64,000 nt of DNA from an uncultured Glaciecola sp. (GTDB taxonomy: Bacteria > Pseudomonadota > Gammaproteobacteria > Enterobacterales > Alteromonadaceae): NCBI RefSeq assembly GCF_937770335.1, contig NZ_CALJHY010000001.1:1-64000 (forward strand). The letters run 5' to 3'. The notes under the pieces were generated by a model. It was not told where the DNA came from, ran no database searches, and worked only from the letters and a program-made list of their open reading frames with translations. The position numbers and the translations under genes are program-made. This document shows, one piece after another, positions 1-8,517 of this stretch (the first letter of the stretch is position 1; each line of letters begins with the position of its first letter).

Positions 1-87
1 CGGCAAGTTAGGGGGAGTTAAACCTCTTGTTAGGTCGCTTATTTTTCAATGCTTAAAACCTTTTTAGGCCTTACCCTTCGAGCAGAG

Positions 88-378
88 CTATTCAAAGCCC
101 TTCACCAATATCGAATTAGCCGTACTCCCCGCTTCGCGATGCTTTGAAATAGCTTGATACTCATCAGACATTAACCACGTAATTGCGCTTCGCTTTGAAG
201 GAAATTTAATAATCACAGAACGTGTAGCTTCCCACTTGCCTGCGAGGACAGTTGGCTCTTCGTCAACGCTGAGCATTTGGCCGTCGTACTTTTCGAAGAC
301 TTCGGTAAAGCCGCTTTCATACTCGTCGTATTTAGAGCGGTCGTGGATAGTAAGTTGTGAAACAATGTAAACTGTCAT
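88..378 (-). CDS. DUF1330 family small protein
   Basis: A 96-residue cytosolic protein with the compact ferredoxin-like (dimeric alpha/beta barrel) pattern of the DUF1330 family. It opens MTVYIVSQLTIHDRSKYDEY, followed by a central segment VDEEPTVLAGKWEATRSVII and the conserved F(P/D)S(K/R)..A..W position (FPSKRSAITW). Length is normal for the family. The start is supported by an AGGGA ribosome site just upstream on the minus strand. No biochemical function is established for the family. No operon partner is seen; it stands alone at the window edge, so its left neighbourhood is unknown. Confidence 0.8.
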   Translation of the reverse strand: MTVYIVSQLTIHDRSKYDEYESGFTEVFEKYDGQMLSVDEEPTVLAGKWEATRSVIIKFPSKRSAITWLMSDEYQAISKHREAGSTANSILVKGFE

Positions 379-685
379 AAAAATTCCCTATAAACTTTCA
401 ACATGGACTTGGTTAGTGAATTGATAGTACATTAATCGCCGAGGATTAATGACTAACGCTGGCGTATATATGTTTATAAATTTGATGAAGTTTACACTCA
501 GACTATTTCAAAACCACAAGGCTTTACAAAGCCAAAAATGATTAAGCACATAACTTCAAACCCTAATCACGTGCCTCTAACCTGTTGATTTCAGCAAACC
601 GGATGATGCCAAAAAGCGGCGCTTGCTATCGTCATCTCCGCAACATACGATTGTTTTATTTACGAAATCTCTGAAGCGTAATCTA
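379..685. other. Intergenic region, nothing recognised
   Basis: Lies between the DUF1330 gene start and the left end of the IS6-like remnant. It holds the DUF1330 ribosome site and presumably its promoter. I see no RNA gene and no convincing open frame. Confidence 0.4.
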
Positions 686-1188
686 GGTACTGTCGAGTTA
701 ACGAGCAGACTCAGAAACGTGCGATAATCAGGGCATGAAAAATACTACTATTTATGCCGGATATCGCTATCCCTCCCAAATAATCAGTCACGCTGTGTGG
801 CTTTATCATAGATTTACACTTAGCTTTCGTGACATCGAAGAATGGCTGGCAGCAAGAGGCATTGCCGTCAGTTACGAAACCATCAGAAACTGTTGTCATA
901 AATGGAGTGCTGCATTATCTTTGGCGGGCAGTCGGCAGGGATGGTGACGAAATTGACATTCTAATTAAGAAGCGTAAGGACAAGAAAGTCACGAGACAAT
1001 TTTTTCGAAAGTCACTCAAAGGCCAGCAGGCCTCGCCAATCAAGATAGTCACTGATAAATTGCGCCGTTATTTAGCAGCAAAAAAAGAGCTGATACCTGA
1101 TGTTGAGCATTCTATCAAGCAATACGAAAATAACAGATGCGAATTATCCATCATTCGCTTAACTTCATATTTAACACTTAGCCATTGA
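686..1188 (+). mobile_element. Decayed IS6-family insertion sequence (transposase pseudogene)
   Basis: The frame from 735 reads YRYPSQIISHAVWLYHRFTL then SFRDIEEWLAARGIAVSYET, the typical N-terminus of IS6/IS26-family transposases. After an internal deletion it continues in another frame (about 905) as HYLWRAVGRDGDEIDILIKK, ...QFFRKSLKGQ..., IVTDKLRRY. The segment carrying the first catalytic Asp (WHLDEVF region in the family) is missing. The second Asp (TDKL) and a trace of the Glu motif (NNRCE) remain, and the C-terminus is gone. GGTACTGTCGAGTTAA at 686-701 resembles an IS6 terminal repeat; no right end was found. The element cannot encode an active transposase. A second fragment of the same family lies at about 2541-2745. 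Confidence 0.85.
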
Positions 1189-1232
1189 TAGTGGTTGAAT
1201 TGCCATTTTTATAAATATTATTTAAGCAGCGA

Positions 1233-2366
1233 CTAAAAAACAAACGGAGAAATATACTCATCGTAAATATAAACAGCAATTTTTAGTCCGCCAAATACGA
1301 TAGCGATATCACGTACCAAAACAAGTGTTTTCTTTTCTTTTTTTGCATTAATCTCTTCGTCCAATGGCATTGGGGATAGTTCGTCAAGATGATCAAAATC
1401 CACATATTTACCTTCCGCATTAATAGCCAGTAGCTCTTCTTGTTTTTTTAAGGTGAGGTCATTGTTTGCGTCTTTAATCCAACTGTTAATGACATTTGAA
1501 GGCATAGTCATTGCGAAATAAGTAATGATGAAGAAAAATATCTTTTGAATTGCTCGCCATACCTCAGGCCACCACCCCTGTGAAACGTCATGTGGTAACA
1601 TGATTACCACCCCTGCTAACGCCATAAAGTAAATGGCGATCCAAGGTACGTAAATGACATATTTTAATCGAGTAAAATACTTTATAGCATCTTCATGAAC
1701 CCAATATTGCTCACGTATCTTTTCAGCAGTCTTAGCTAAAAGCGCCTCTTTTTGATGCTGCTCAGCAAGTGCATGACATTTTTCTGTATTTAACTTGATA
1801 TAGTCAGCGCATCCTCTTCCATATGCTGCTTTCATATCCGCACCTTGAAATGGCGGATAAATCATCGAAATAACTTCTCCAGCATCGTTAAAGACAAAGT
1901 GTACTTTTGGGTAGGCTGTAAAGAAGAAAACAAATTCTTTTGTTTTATGTCGGATACTGAAACTATCATGACAGTTCCCATCCGCACCAGCATTATAGGC
2001 CATATCAAGCATATATTGGCTTGTTGCGCCGATAATCCCTACGTCTTTTAACCTAGCTAAAAAACCTTGACTGATAAGGCCCCTTATTCGAGAATCATAT
2101 CCATAATCTGGCTTACAGCTATATGTCAGGCTACCATCTTCATTCAGGATATAGCGGTATGTAGCGACCTCAAAATCTATATTGTAGCCCCAGCCATATG
2201 CGTACCTGAATTGCGCATTCAACCTAGATTGATTTTGTCGGTCCTCCTGATCCAAAAGGCTGCGGCGACAACTAGGGCAGTACTTCCAAAGCATGCCAGA
2301 GTTATCCCTATAATAATTATAAAAATATGAATCAGAACAACGTTCACATGTACGCATATCAGACAT
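1233..2366 (-). CDS. Zinc-ribbon membrane protein of unknown function
   Basis: A 377-residue protein I do not recognise. The N-terminus has two Cys pairs (C7-x2-C10 and C30-x2-C33) separated by an aromatic stretch, as in a small zinc ribbon. The middle is soluble. Hydrophobic segments lie near residues 235-258 and 270-285, and a last one near 350-368, so the C-terminal part is probably in the inner membrane. It is flanked on both sides by IS6-family remnants (686-1188 and about 2541-2745), which suggests arrival as cargo. The frame is intact, so it may still be expressed. Function is unknown. Confidence 0.6.
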   Translation of the reverse strand: MSDMRTCERCSDSYFYNYYRDNSGMLWKYCPSCRRSLLDQEDRQNQSRLNAQFRYAYGWGYNIDFEVATYRYILNEDGSLTYSCKPDYGYDSRIRGLISQGFLARLKDVGIIGATSQYMLDMAYNAGADGNCHDSFSIRHKTKEFVFFFTAYPKVHFVFNDAGEVISMIYPPFQGADMKAAYGRGCADYIKLNTEKCHALAEQHQKEALLAKTAEKIREQYWVHEDAIKYFTRLKYVIYVPWIAIYFMALAGVVIMLPHDVSQGWWPEVWRAIQKIFFFIITYFAMTMPSNVINSWIKDANNDLTLKKQEELLAINAEGKYVDFDHLDELSPMPLDEEINAKKEKKTLVLVRDIAIVFGGLKIAVYIYDEYISPFVF

Positions 2367-2540
2367 TTAGTAAACTCCATATTTTTCATAGTGTTGATAG
2401 GTGAAGAAAATATACCCTAATCAAGTCCAATGTAAACATTGATTTGGGTGGGCGTGGGCAGGATTTTGTATAGGTAAAATAAAACAAGCACTTACCCTTT
2501 AGTGCAAACAAACTCTGAATATTTTTTATGATGATGAACG

Positions 2541-2745
2541 GCTTTTATTCAATGCCATTTACACTGAGCTTCCGATACATCAAGGAATTTCTATCCGCAA
2601 GAGACTTTGCCATCACTCTCGCCTTTTTCTTAGTCAATGAGCCCAAATATATACCGAAATTGGGTGCACAATCGATGCACGGATCACCACCAGTATTAAG
2701 TAATAAATGGCTCTTTTGGATTAATATTGACAATTTGACCCACAT
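2541..2745 (+). mobile_element. Second IS6-family transposase fragment
   Basis: The segment translates to FTLSFRYIKEFLSARDFAIT, which matches the IS6 N-terminal motif in the first remnant (FTLSFRDIEEWLAARGIAVS). The nucleotide match over 2559-2620 is also clear by eye. Downstream, in shifted frames, are traces of the next family blocks: a K-L-G-A-Q stretch, then ARITTSI, then a DKW-like block near 2705. It has several frame breaks and no DDE triad, so it is only a relic. Its orientation is the same as the first copy. Confidence 0.7.
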
Positions 2746-2868
2746 CAATATCGCCCGTCACTATTCAGCTTAGATTAATAACACTTACATTAGTCATCTG
2801 CGTCTAAAGTCGCGGATGTAAATAAGTGCGATGCCAACAATTATTAACTTATTAAGAGGAATATAACC

Positions 2869-3366
2869 ATGTCAAAGGTTTCTATAAAAACTCATTCAGA
2901 TAACGGTAAAAATAAGAGTCTCAACCCTTTCAGTATGCATGTACCCTATATAGACGATTTCATTGATAAATTTGCTGAACGCTTGCCATTTAACCGTCCT
3001 AGCTTGCCGTCAGTTGGATTAGGGGACTTCAATCTAAACCCAAAAGTTGACGTCAAGGAGGACGACAAGTCCTACAAATTATCAGCCGAACTCCCAGGAC
3101 TAGATCTAGAGAACATCAATTTGGAATTGTCGGACGGCATCTTGACTTTAAGTGGTGAAAAGAAAACCGAAACAGAGGAAGATAAGGAAGGAAGCTACCA
3201 CCTTATGGAGCGCAGCTACGGATATTTTAAACGCAGTTTCACCCTTCCTCCCAGCGTACAAGAAGAGAAAATAAAAGCTGACTTTAAGAAAGGCGTACTG
3301 AGTGTTTTTATGCCCAAATCAGAAAAATCCATGCAACAGCAGCGTAAGATAAAGATAAATGAATAA
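2869..3366 (+). CDS. Small heat-shock protein (Hsp20/alpha-crystallin family)
   Basis: A 165-residue ATP-independent holdase expected to bind unfolding proteins in the cytosol. The alpha-crystallin domain spans about residues 55-155: it starts NPKVDVKEDDKSYKLSAELP, has the (G)LDLENINLEL strand, GILTLSGEKK, and the hallmark F.KGVLSVFMPK near the end. A C-terminal I-x-I motif (KIKINE), used for oligomer contacts, is present. A long N-terminal arm is normal for the bacterial class A type. AAGAGGAATATAACC precedes the ATG, a good ribosome site. It is a single gene; I did not identify a convincing heat-shock promoter. Confidence 0.93.
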   Translation: MSKVSIKTHSDNGKNKSLNPFSMHVPYIDDFIDKFAERLPFNRPSLPSVGLGDFNLNPKVDVKEDDKSYKLSAELPGLDLENINLELSDGILTLSGEKKTETEEDKEGSYHLMERSYGYFKRSFTLPPSVQEEKIKADFKKGVLSVFMPKSEKSMQQQRKIKINE

Positions 3367-3622
3367 AAGATAGTTTGAGCTTACTATCTTTTATAAATAA
3401 TATTTCTATACATAATCCTACAATCTAGTATTACTCCATTTTCGAGGACTCACTATAATGGGGTATTACTAGATCTCCAATCAACGGTAACCGCAGTGAA
3501 GCGGTTCTTAGATGATAATAAATCCTAATATTTGTCATCGAAACTTGATTACAGTCAAACATTTTTAAACTCCCAATCTTAGAATCGTCAATTCATACTT
3601 TTTGGCTTTTAAGGTTACCGTC

Positions 3623-4099
3623 ATGTTAAACAAATCGCATCATCACTATAAATCAATACTAACTGTAATCGTTTGCATTGCTTCTTTGTCATCCTGTGCA
3701 AATACGCAAGGGCCCAACGAATCTAGCGGTATGATTATTGGAGGCCTAATTGGTGGGGTTTTAGGGCATGAAGTGGGCAGAGGTAATGGCAGAACCATAG
3801 CGACAGTATTGGGTACGATGGTTGGCACAACGATTGGCGGTAACATCGGCCGCACCATGGATGCGGCCGATAAGCTTAAACTTTCACATTCCCTTGAGAC
3901 TGTTCGCTCTGGGGTTTCAACAAGGTGGAAAAATCCCGATACAGGGAATTATTACACAGTCGTCCCAACTCGAACTTATCAGGAAGGTACACAACCGTGC
4001 AGAGAATATCAGCTTGATGCGACTATCGGTGGCAAAACCGAAAAAGTATACGGTATTGCGTGCCGAACAGCGGATGGCAGTTGGAAAGTGAAAAATTAA
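3623..4099 (+). CDS. Glycine-zipper (2TM) lipoprotein
   Basis: I start it at the ATG at 3623 (158 residues). A hydrophobic signal ends in the lipobox L22-S-S-C25, so it is expected to be a lipid-anchored envelope protein. Residues about 35-75 form two glycine-zipper hairpin segments (IIGGLIGGVLGHEVG...VLGTMVGTTIGGNIG), like the 17-kDa surface antigen/SlyB family. The C-terminal half is a small soluble domain with Y(Y)TVVPTRTY and CREYQLDATIGG, matching the usual C-terminal domain of this family. It ends 12 bases before the amidohydrolase gene and probably leads that transcript, though the link could be only positional. Confidence 0.82.
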   Translation: MLNKSHHHYKSILTVIVCIASLSSCANTQGPNESSGMIIGGLIGGVLGHEVGRGNGRTIATVLGTMVGTTIGGNIGRTMDAADKLKLSHSLETVRSGVSTRWKNPDTGNYYTVVPTRTYQEGTQPCREYQLDATIGGKTEKVYGIACRTADGSWKVKN

Positions 4100-4110
4100 G
4101 GAGTACTCAC

Positions 4111-4908
4111 TTGACTCATAATAATCATTTTCAGCCGCTTTGGTCCGTGCACGAAGGCGAAGGCCCTATCTTCGCTACCGCACTGCATTCAGGGCATGAA
4201 ATACGCGCTGACTTAGCCAAAATTTTAGCGCTTGAGGAAGACAATAGACTAAGAGAAGAAGACCCATTCACTGATATATTGACCAAAGCAGTGGCAAACA
4301 GGATTGTCCCTATTCGTTCAAGATTCGAAGTCGATTTAAACCGTCCTCGAGAAGACGCTTTTTATGTTGAACCCGACGATGCTTGGGGTTTACATATATG
4401 GGAACAGGCTCCAGATCAAAAAATGATCGAGAAGTCACTGCACGAATTTGATCTTTTTTATGCTAAAACTAAAAGACAACTCTGTCGTCTCGAGGCTGAG
4501 TTCGGCCGGTTTGTCGTATTCGATATTCATAGTTACAACTACCGAAGAGAGGGCCCCAACGCGACTCCGGATGATCCAGCAAAAAACCCTGATATTAATA
4601 TCGGCACGGGGACAATGGATAGAAAGAAATGGTCAAGTTTAATTAACCACTTTATTTACGATCTTAGAACGTTTGACTATTTTGGGAAACACCTCGATGT
4701 GCGCGAAAATGTTAAATTTAAAGGGCGCCAATTTGCGACATGGGTACATCAATCGTTTCCTGACAGCGGCTGTGTGCTATCAATAGAGCTGAAGAAAATA
4801 TTTATGGATGAATGGACTGGCGAGCTTGATAGACGAAAACTAGATTTATTGTATGCCGCTTTAAAATCGACCCTTCCTGGGATTTTAAATGAGTTAAAAC
4901 TATTATGA
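4111..4908 (+). CDS. N-formylglutamate amidohydrolase family enzyme
   Basis: I choose the TTG at 4111, because AAGGAG sits seven bases upstream; this gives 265 residues. A GTG at 4060 would overlap the lipoprotein gene. Zinc-amidohydrolase motifs are visible: HSGHEIRAD near the N-terminus (metal and substrate His), a DLNRP motif, and FDIHSYN in the middle. The classical family removes formate from N-formylglutamate in histidine breakdown, but no hut genes are nearby. Instead it overlaps the next gene by ATGA in a unit with a metallopeptidase and an ATP-grasp enzyme. Its real substrate is therefore likely a modified amino acid or peptide amide (inference). Confidence 0.85.
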   Translation: MTHNNHFQPLWSVHEGEGPIFATALHSGHEIRADLAKILALEEDNRLREEDPFTDILTKAVANRIVPIRSRFEVDLNRPREDAFYVEPDDAWGLHIWEQAPDQKMIEKSLHEFDLFYAKTKRQLCRLEAEFGRFVVFDIHSYNYRREGPNATPDDPAKNPDINIGTGTMDRKKWSSLINHFIYDLRTFDYFGKHLDVRENVKFKGRQFATWVHQSFPDSGCVLSIELKKIFMDEWTGELDRRKLDLLYAALKSTLPGILNELKLL

Positions 4909-6797
4909 AAAGCAAACACACTTGCATTGATGATGACTTAGCAGAGGATGTCTGTAGTGCATTGGATAAGCACCAATCGGTAAAGCGAACGTTCCCTGGC
5001 TGGGGGCGGTTGCATATTGACCGCCAATTACCTTTTTTATGTATCTATATAAAACCCGAAAATCATCTCGATAAAGGTACTCCGGAATTGATACTAGGCC
5101 AAGCTAGCTATATTTTAGTGCGTGAACGCGACGCAAATACCCCCTCTTTTAAAAAATTATTAGATACCATTTCGCAAAAACTTGAATCTTTGTTCGGTGC
5201 TTTTTTATTTTTCGAATTTTGGACAACTAAGCCGCCTTCTCAGCAATCAAATAGACAGGTTAATCTGCATTTTGATATTAAAACTAGCGAAAATAATCCT
5301 CCGTTAAAAATCCTAGAAGAAATGGAAAACGCACTACTCGATATTGATTTTAACCAAGCAAATATCAGACTCAGTTTGGACTACGATTTCTATTCGCAAG
5401 AAAACCGAGTCCAAAATTTATCAATTAGTAACCTATCTAGTTCAAATAATCAGTATTGGTTGGGTTTGGCTGTGAACCCAATTTTTCGTCAGGGAAATAT
5501 ATTGTTACCTTACGAAATGCGACTGTTGCATGCCGGTTTAACTAGAGCATTACGTCGGACATTTTTTGCTTTTATTAGGAACTATACTAACCAACTACCT
5601 ACACATTTCCATGAGCTAGGACACCGTTCTATCACTCCAAACGTGCTGGATATTGATAAAAAGCTCGCTGCAGTAAAGGACCAGTTTGATATTTTATTTC
5701 ACGTGACGCCGGTTAATTTTGGAGAAGCATGGACTGCTTTTAGTGATAGTGAATATCTACGGATGCCGACATTTAAGTATCGCCCACGTCCTATTGATCC
5801 GGACCTTCTAAAACGCAAATTGTACGCTATTGAGATCGAACATATTGAGGATCCGACCCTACTTCATATTTTTCAAACTCAGCGTGAAGAAACAAGTCGA
5901 CTACTTGGCATGATTGCCGACCGCAATACGACTAATTTTATGCATGCCAGTATGCAAGTATTTGGTGGTGTCGACGAATCGCTGCTCGCCACTGCTAGGC
6001 ATATTTTGGGATGCGTAGCGGCAGAAGAACCCAAAGCAGTAAAAATTATGTTAACAGCACAAGAATTCAAGGAGAGAGCACAAAACCTGATTGCTGACTA
6101 TCAGTTACAGCATCCGAGCTTTTGTTATCCAGTTGAACTTCGTAAAGATATTCCAGGCGTTTTGGTTTCGAACGGAAAATTGATGATAGGTGAATCGAGT
6201 CATTTTGATAAAAACAAGGCTGACGCCACCTTAGCTCACGAAATAGGTACACATATGGTGACGTATTTTAATGGCTGCGCACAGCCCTTTCAACAGTTTT
6301 ATTCGGGGATGCAAGATCACGAATCACTGCAGGAAGGTTTAGCCGTACTGGCTGAATATTTAGTCGGCAAATTATATCCAAATAGGCTAAGAACCATTGC
6401 TGCAAGAGTTTGCGCAGTGCATGCATGTATCAATGGTGCGGACTTCATCGAAGTATTTAGAATGCTGACCAATCAATTCAAATTCGCACCAGAAAACGCA
6501 TTTCAAATTTGTATGCGTGTTTTTCGTGGCGGGGGACTTACAAAAGATGCCATATATTTAAAAGGGTTATTGGAGCTTATTGACTATTTAAAAAAAGGCG
6601 GCGATTTACATACTCTTTTTATAGGTAAAATAGCGCTCAAACATCTTCGATTTATTGAAGAGTTGAAATGGAGAAAAATGCTCAAAGAAGTCCAAGTTGT
6701 GCCGCACTTCCTGACCTTACCGCTTTATAAAAGTAGAATAAAAAGATTAAAAGAATCTGAATCCATTATTGAATTGGTAAATGGAAATGAATTATGA
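4905..6797 (+). CDS. QEGLA-motif zinc metallopeptidase (DUF1704, MATCAP-like)
   Basis: A 630-residue member of the family annotated as 'flavohemoglobin expression-modulating QEGLA motif protein'. Residues about 445-450 read HEIGTH, a gluzincin-type HExxxH zinc motif; QEGLA with the likely third ligand Glu is at about 476-480. Eukaryotic relatives (KIAA0895L/MATCAP) are tubulin carboxypeptidases that remove a C-terminal tyrosine, as known for the family. That suggests a carboxypeptidase-like role here, by inference. The first 300 residues are a poorly conserved extension. It starts inside the stop of the amidohydrolase gene (ATGA) and ends in the same way on the ATP-grasp gene, so the three are translationally coupled. 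Confidence 0.88.
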   Translation: MKSKHTCIDDDLAEDVCSALDKHQSVKRTFPGWGRLHIDRQLPFLCIYIKPENHLDKGTPELILGQASYILVRERDANTPSFKKLLDTISQKLESLFGAFLFFEFWTTKPPSQQSNRQVNLHFDIKTSENNPPLKILEEMENALLDIDFNQANIRLSLDYDFYSQENRVQNLSISNLSSSNNQYWLGLAVNPIFRQGNILLPYEMRLLHAGLTRALRRTFFAFIRNYTNQLPTHFHELGHRSITPNVLDIDKKLAAVKDQFDILFHVTPVNFGEAWTAFSDSEYLRMPTFKYRPRPIDPDLLKRKLYAIEIEHIEDPTLLHIFQTQREETSRLLGMIADRNTTNFMHASMQVFGGVDESLLATARHILGCVAAEEPKAVKIMLTAQEFKERAQNLIADYQLQHPSFCYPVELRKDIPGVLVSNGKLMIGESSHFDKNKADATLAHEIGTHMVTYFNGCAQPFQQFYSGMQDHESLQEGLAVLAEYLVGKLYPNRLRTIAARVCAVHACINGADFIEVFRMLTNQFKFAPENAFQICMRVFRGGGLTKDAIYLKGLLELIDYLKKGGDLHTLFIGKIALKHLRFIEELKWRKMLKEVQVVPHFLTLPLYKSRIKRLKESESIIELVNGNEL

Positions 6798-7831
6798 AAA
6801 TGGGTCTGTTGGTCAATAATATCTTTACTGAAAAGGCCAACTATACCACTACGCTAATTGCAATGACGGCCACAAATATGGGCCATGAAGTGTTTTACAT
6901 TAGCGTAGACCAGCTGTCTTACGCCGTTGACGATACCGTTTATGCTGAGTCATTAAAGGTAACGCCAGGTAAATACCGAACGCTTAAAACTTACCTAAAC
7001 AACCTTCAAAGTGAAAAAGCGCTCCATCAAAAATTAATCTTGGATAAATTGGATGTTTTATGGTTAAGAAATGATGCAGCTGAAGATGTAAATAATCGAC
7101 CTTGGGCTCGTTTAGCAGGCATAAACTTTGGTCGTTTGGCGATGCGCCATGGTGTACGCGTAATAAACTCTCCTAGCGGATTAAGTGAGGCCGTAAATAA
7201 AATGTATCTTCAGTACTTTCCTGAGGAGGTTCGTCCTCGCGCCATAATAACCAGAGTTCCAAGTGATATTAAACATTTTATTGAGCAGGAAAAGGGATAT
7301 GCAGTGTTAAAGCCATTATCTGGTTCAGGTGGACGCAATGTATTTTTAATTCGACCCGACGATAAATATAATATTAACCAGATCATTGAGTCAGTATCGC
7401 AAGAAGGTTTTATTATCGCCCAAGAGTATCTTAAAGAAGCAGCAAAAGGCGACACCCGATTGTTCTTACTTAATGGCGAACCACTATTGGTTAACAATAA
7501 ATATGCAGCGATTCATAGATATCATTCAGGCGAAGAAGATATGCGAAGTAATATCAAGGCAGGCGCTATATCCTATACAGCCGAAGTTACCCCTGAAATG
7601 CTCAAAATTGTAGATATTATTCGTCCTAAGCTTGTGCGCGATGGAATGTTTTTTGTCGGACTAGATATTGTAGGAAACAAATTGATGGAAATTAATGTTT
7701 TCAGTCCTGGTGGCCTAGTTGACTGTGAAAGGCTTCAAAAAACTCAATTTTGTAGAATTATTATTGATTCTTTAGACTCCAAAAATATTAAACAAGATAA
7801 CGCTCAGAACATATCTATAGCGCTGAAATAA
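6794..7831 (+). CDS. Glutathione-synthetase-like ATP-grasp ligase
   Basis: A 345-residue protein with the GshB/RimK-type ATP-grasp layout. There is an N-terminal Rossmann-like half (MKMGLLVNN, ...DVLWLRNDAAED, VINSPSG), then the glycine-rich nucleotide loop VLKPLSGSGGRNVF, a TRLFLLNGEPL strand, and the metal-binding LMEINVFSPGG near the C-terminus. GshB joins glycine to gamma-glutamylcysteine; here the acceptor is unknown. Its coupling to the QEGLA peptidase and the amidohydrolase argues for a peptide or amide ligase rather than the housekeeping glutathione synthetase. No gshA or other GSH genes are adjacent. Confidence 0.85.
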   Translation: MKMGLLVNNIFTEKANYTTTLIAMTATNMGHEVFYISVDQLSYAVDDTVYAESLKVTPGKYRTLKTYLNNLQSEKALHQKLILDKLDVLWLRNDAAEDVNNRPWARLAGINFGRLAMRHGVRVINSPSGLSEAVNKMYLQYFPEEVRPRAIITRVPSDIKHFIEQEKGYAVLKPLSGSGGRNVFLIRPDDKYNINQIIESVSQEGFIIAQEYLKEAAKGDTRLFLLNGEPLLVNNKYAAIHRYHSGEEDMRSNIKAGAISYTAEVTPEMLKIVDIIRPKLVRDGMFFVGLDIVGNKLMEINVFSPGGLVDCERLQKTQFCRIIIDSLDSKNIKQDNAQNISIALK

Positions 7832-8517
7832 CGCCAACCGAGCAAATTACTGAGCGGGATATTGTGATTGAAGATGTAATACATTTGTCGTTCTGCTATC
7901 AGTAAACGACATTTATATATATGACTAAGCACGAGTAAGTGCATTATGAATTGAAAGCGACTTAGCGCGATGGCACAACTCATGCCTGTTTCAATTCCAT
8001 TGATTGCATTTACAAACTAATGGCACTTACTTCACCATCAAGAAATAACCTACTGTGCCAGCCTCTGTCGCATAAATCAGGTATAGCTTTATTTGTCGCA
8101 CAATCGATAAAAATGTCTATTCCCGTTACCAAACAGCTGTCGAATATTTTTACACTTGTAAAACTAGCTTTTTTTTCCAAAAAATTTAACAAATATATGA
8201 AATTAAAATATTTTTTAAATAAAAAAAGGATGCTTTTTATTTAAAACAGAAAATACCCCTTAATTTAGCGTCCAAAAAACATACAGCAATAGACCATATA
8301 GTAACCATCAGTCAAGTATAATTTTAATCGCAAGTCATTTAAATAAATAACAAAAAAATAAAACATGTCATTAATTTTAAGAGCTGGCACCAGATGTGCA
8401 ATGTTTCTCACGAGATATGCCTAATTGCGATACGTAGTAGGATTAGACGAGTTGATCTCAACATGTAGTAACAATTTTATTAGTACGTTCATACATAATA
8501 CCAAATGGAGAATCATC
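7832..8517. other. Long A/T-rich intergenic region
   Basis: Separates the ATP-grasp gene from the PEP-CTERM gene. The open frames here have no family features and poor coding character. The only structure I see is the A/T hairpin at 8213-8246. The promoter of the PEP-CTERM gene should lie near the right end. Confidence 0.4.
8213..8246. repeat. Perfect 13-bp A/T inverted repeat (possible terminator)
   Basis: TTTTAAATAAAAA at 8213-8225 is mirrored by TTTTTATTTAAAA at 8234-8246, with an 8-base loop AAGGATGC. The stem has no G or C, so it would be a weak terminator; it could also be a DNA-binding palindrome. Confidence 0.5.

Noticed and set aside
8010-8244. Two overlapping small frames in the A/T-rich spacer before the PEP-CTERM gene
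   Set aside because: No ribosome site, no recognisable domain, and they run into an A/T hairpin.
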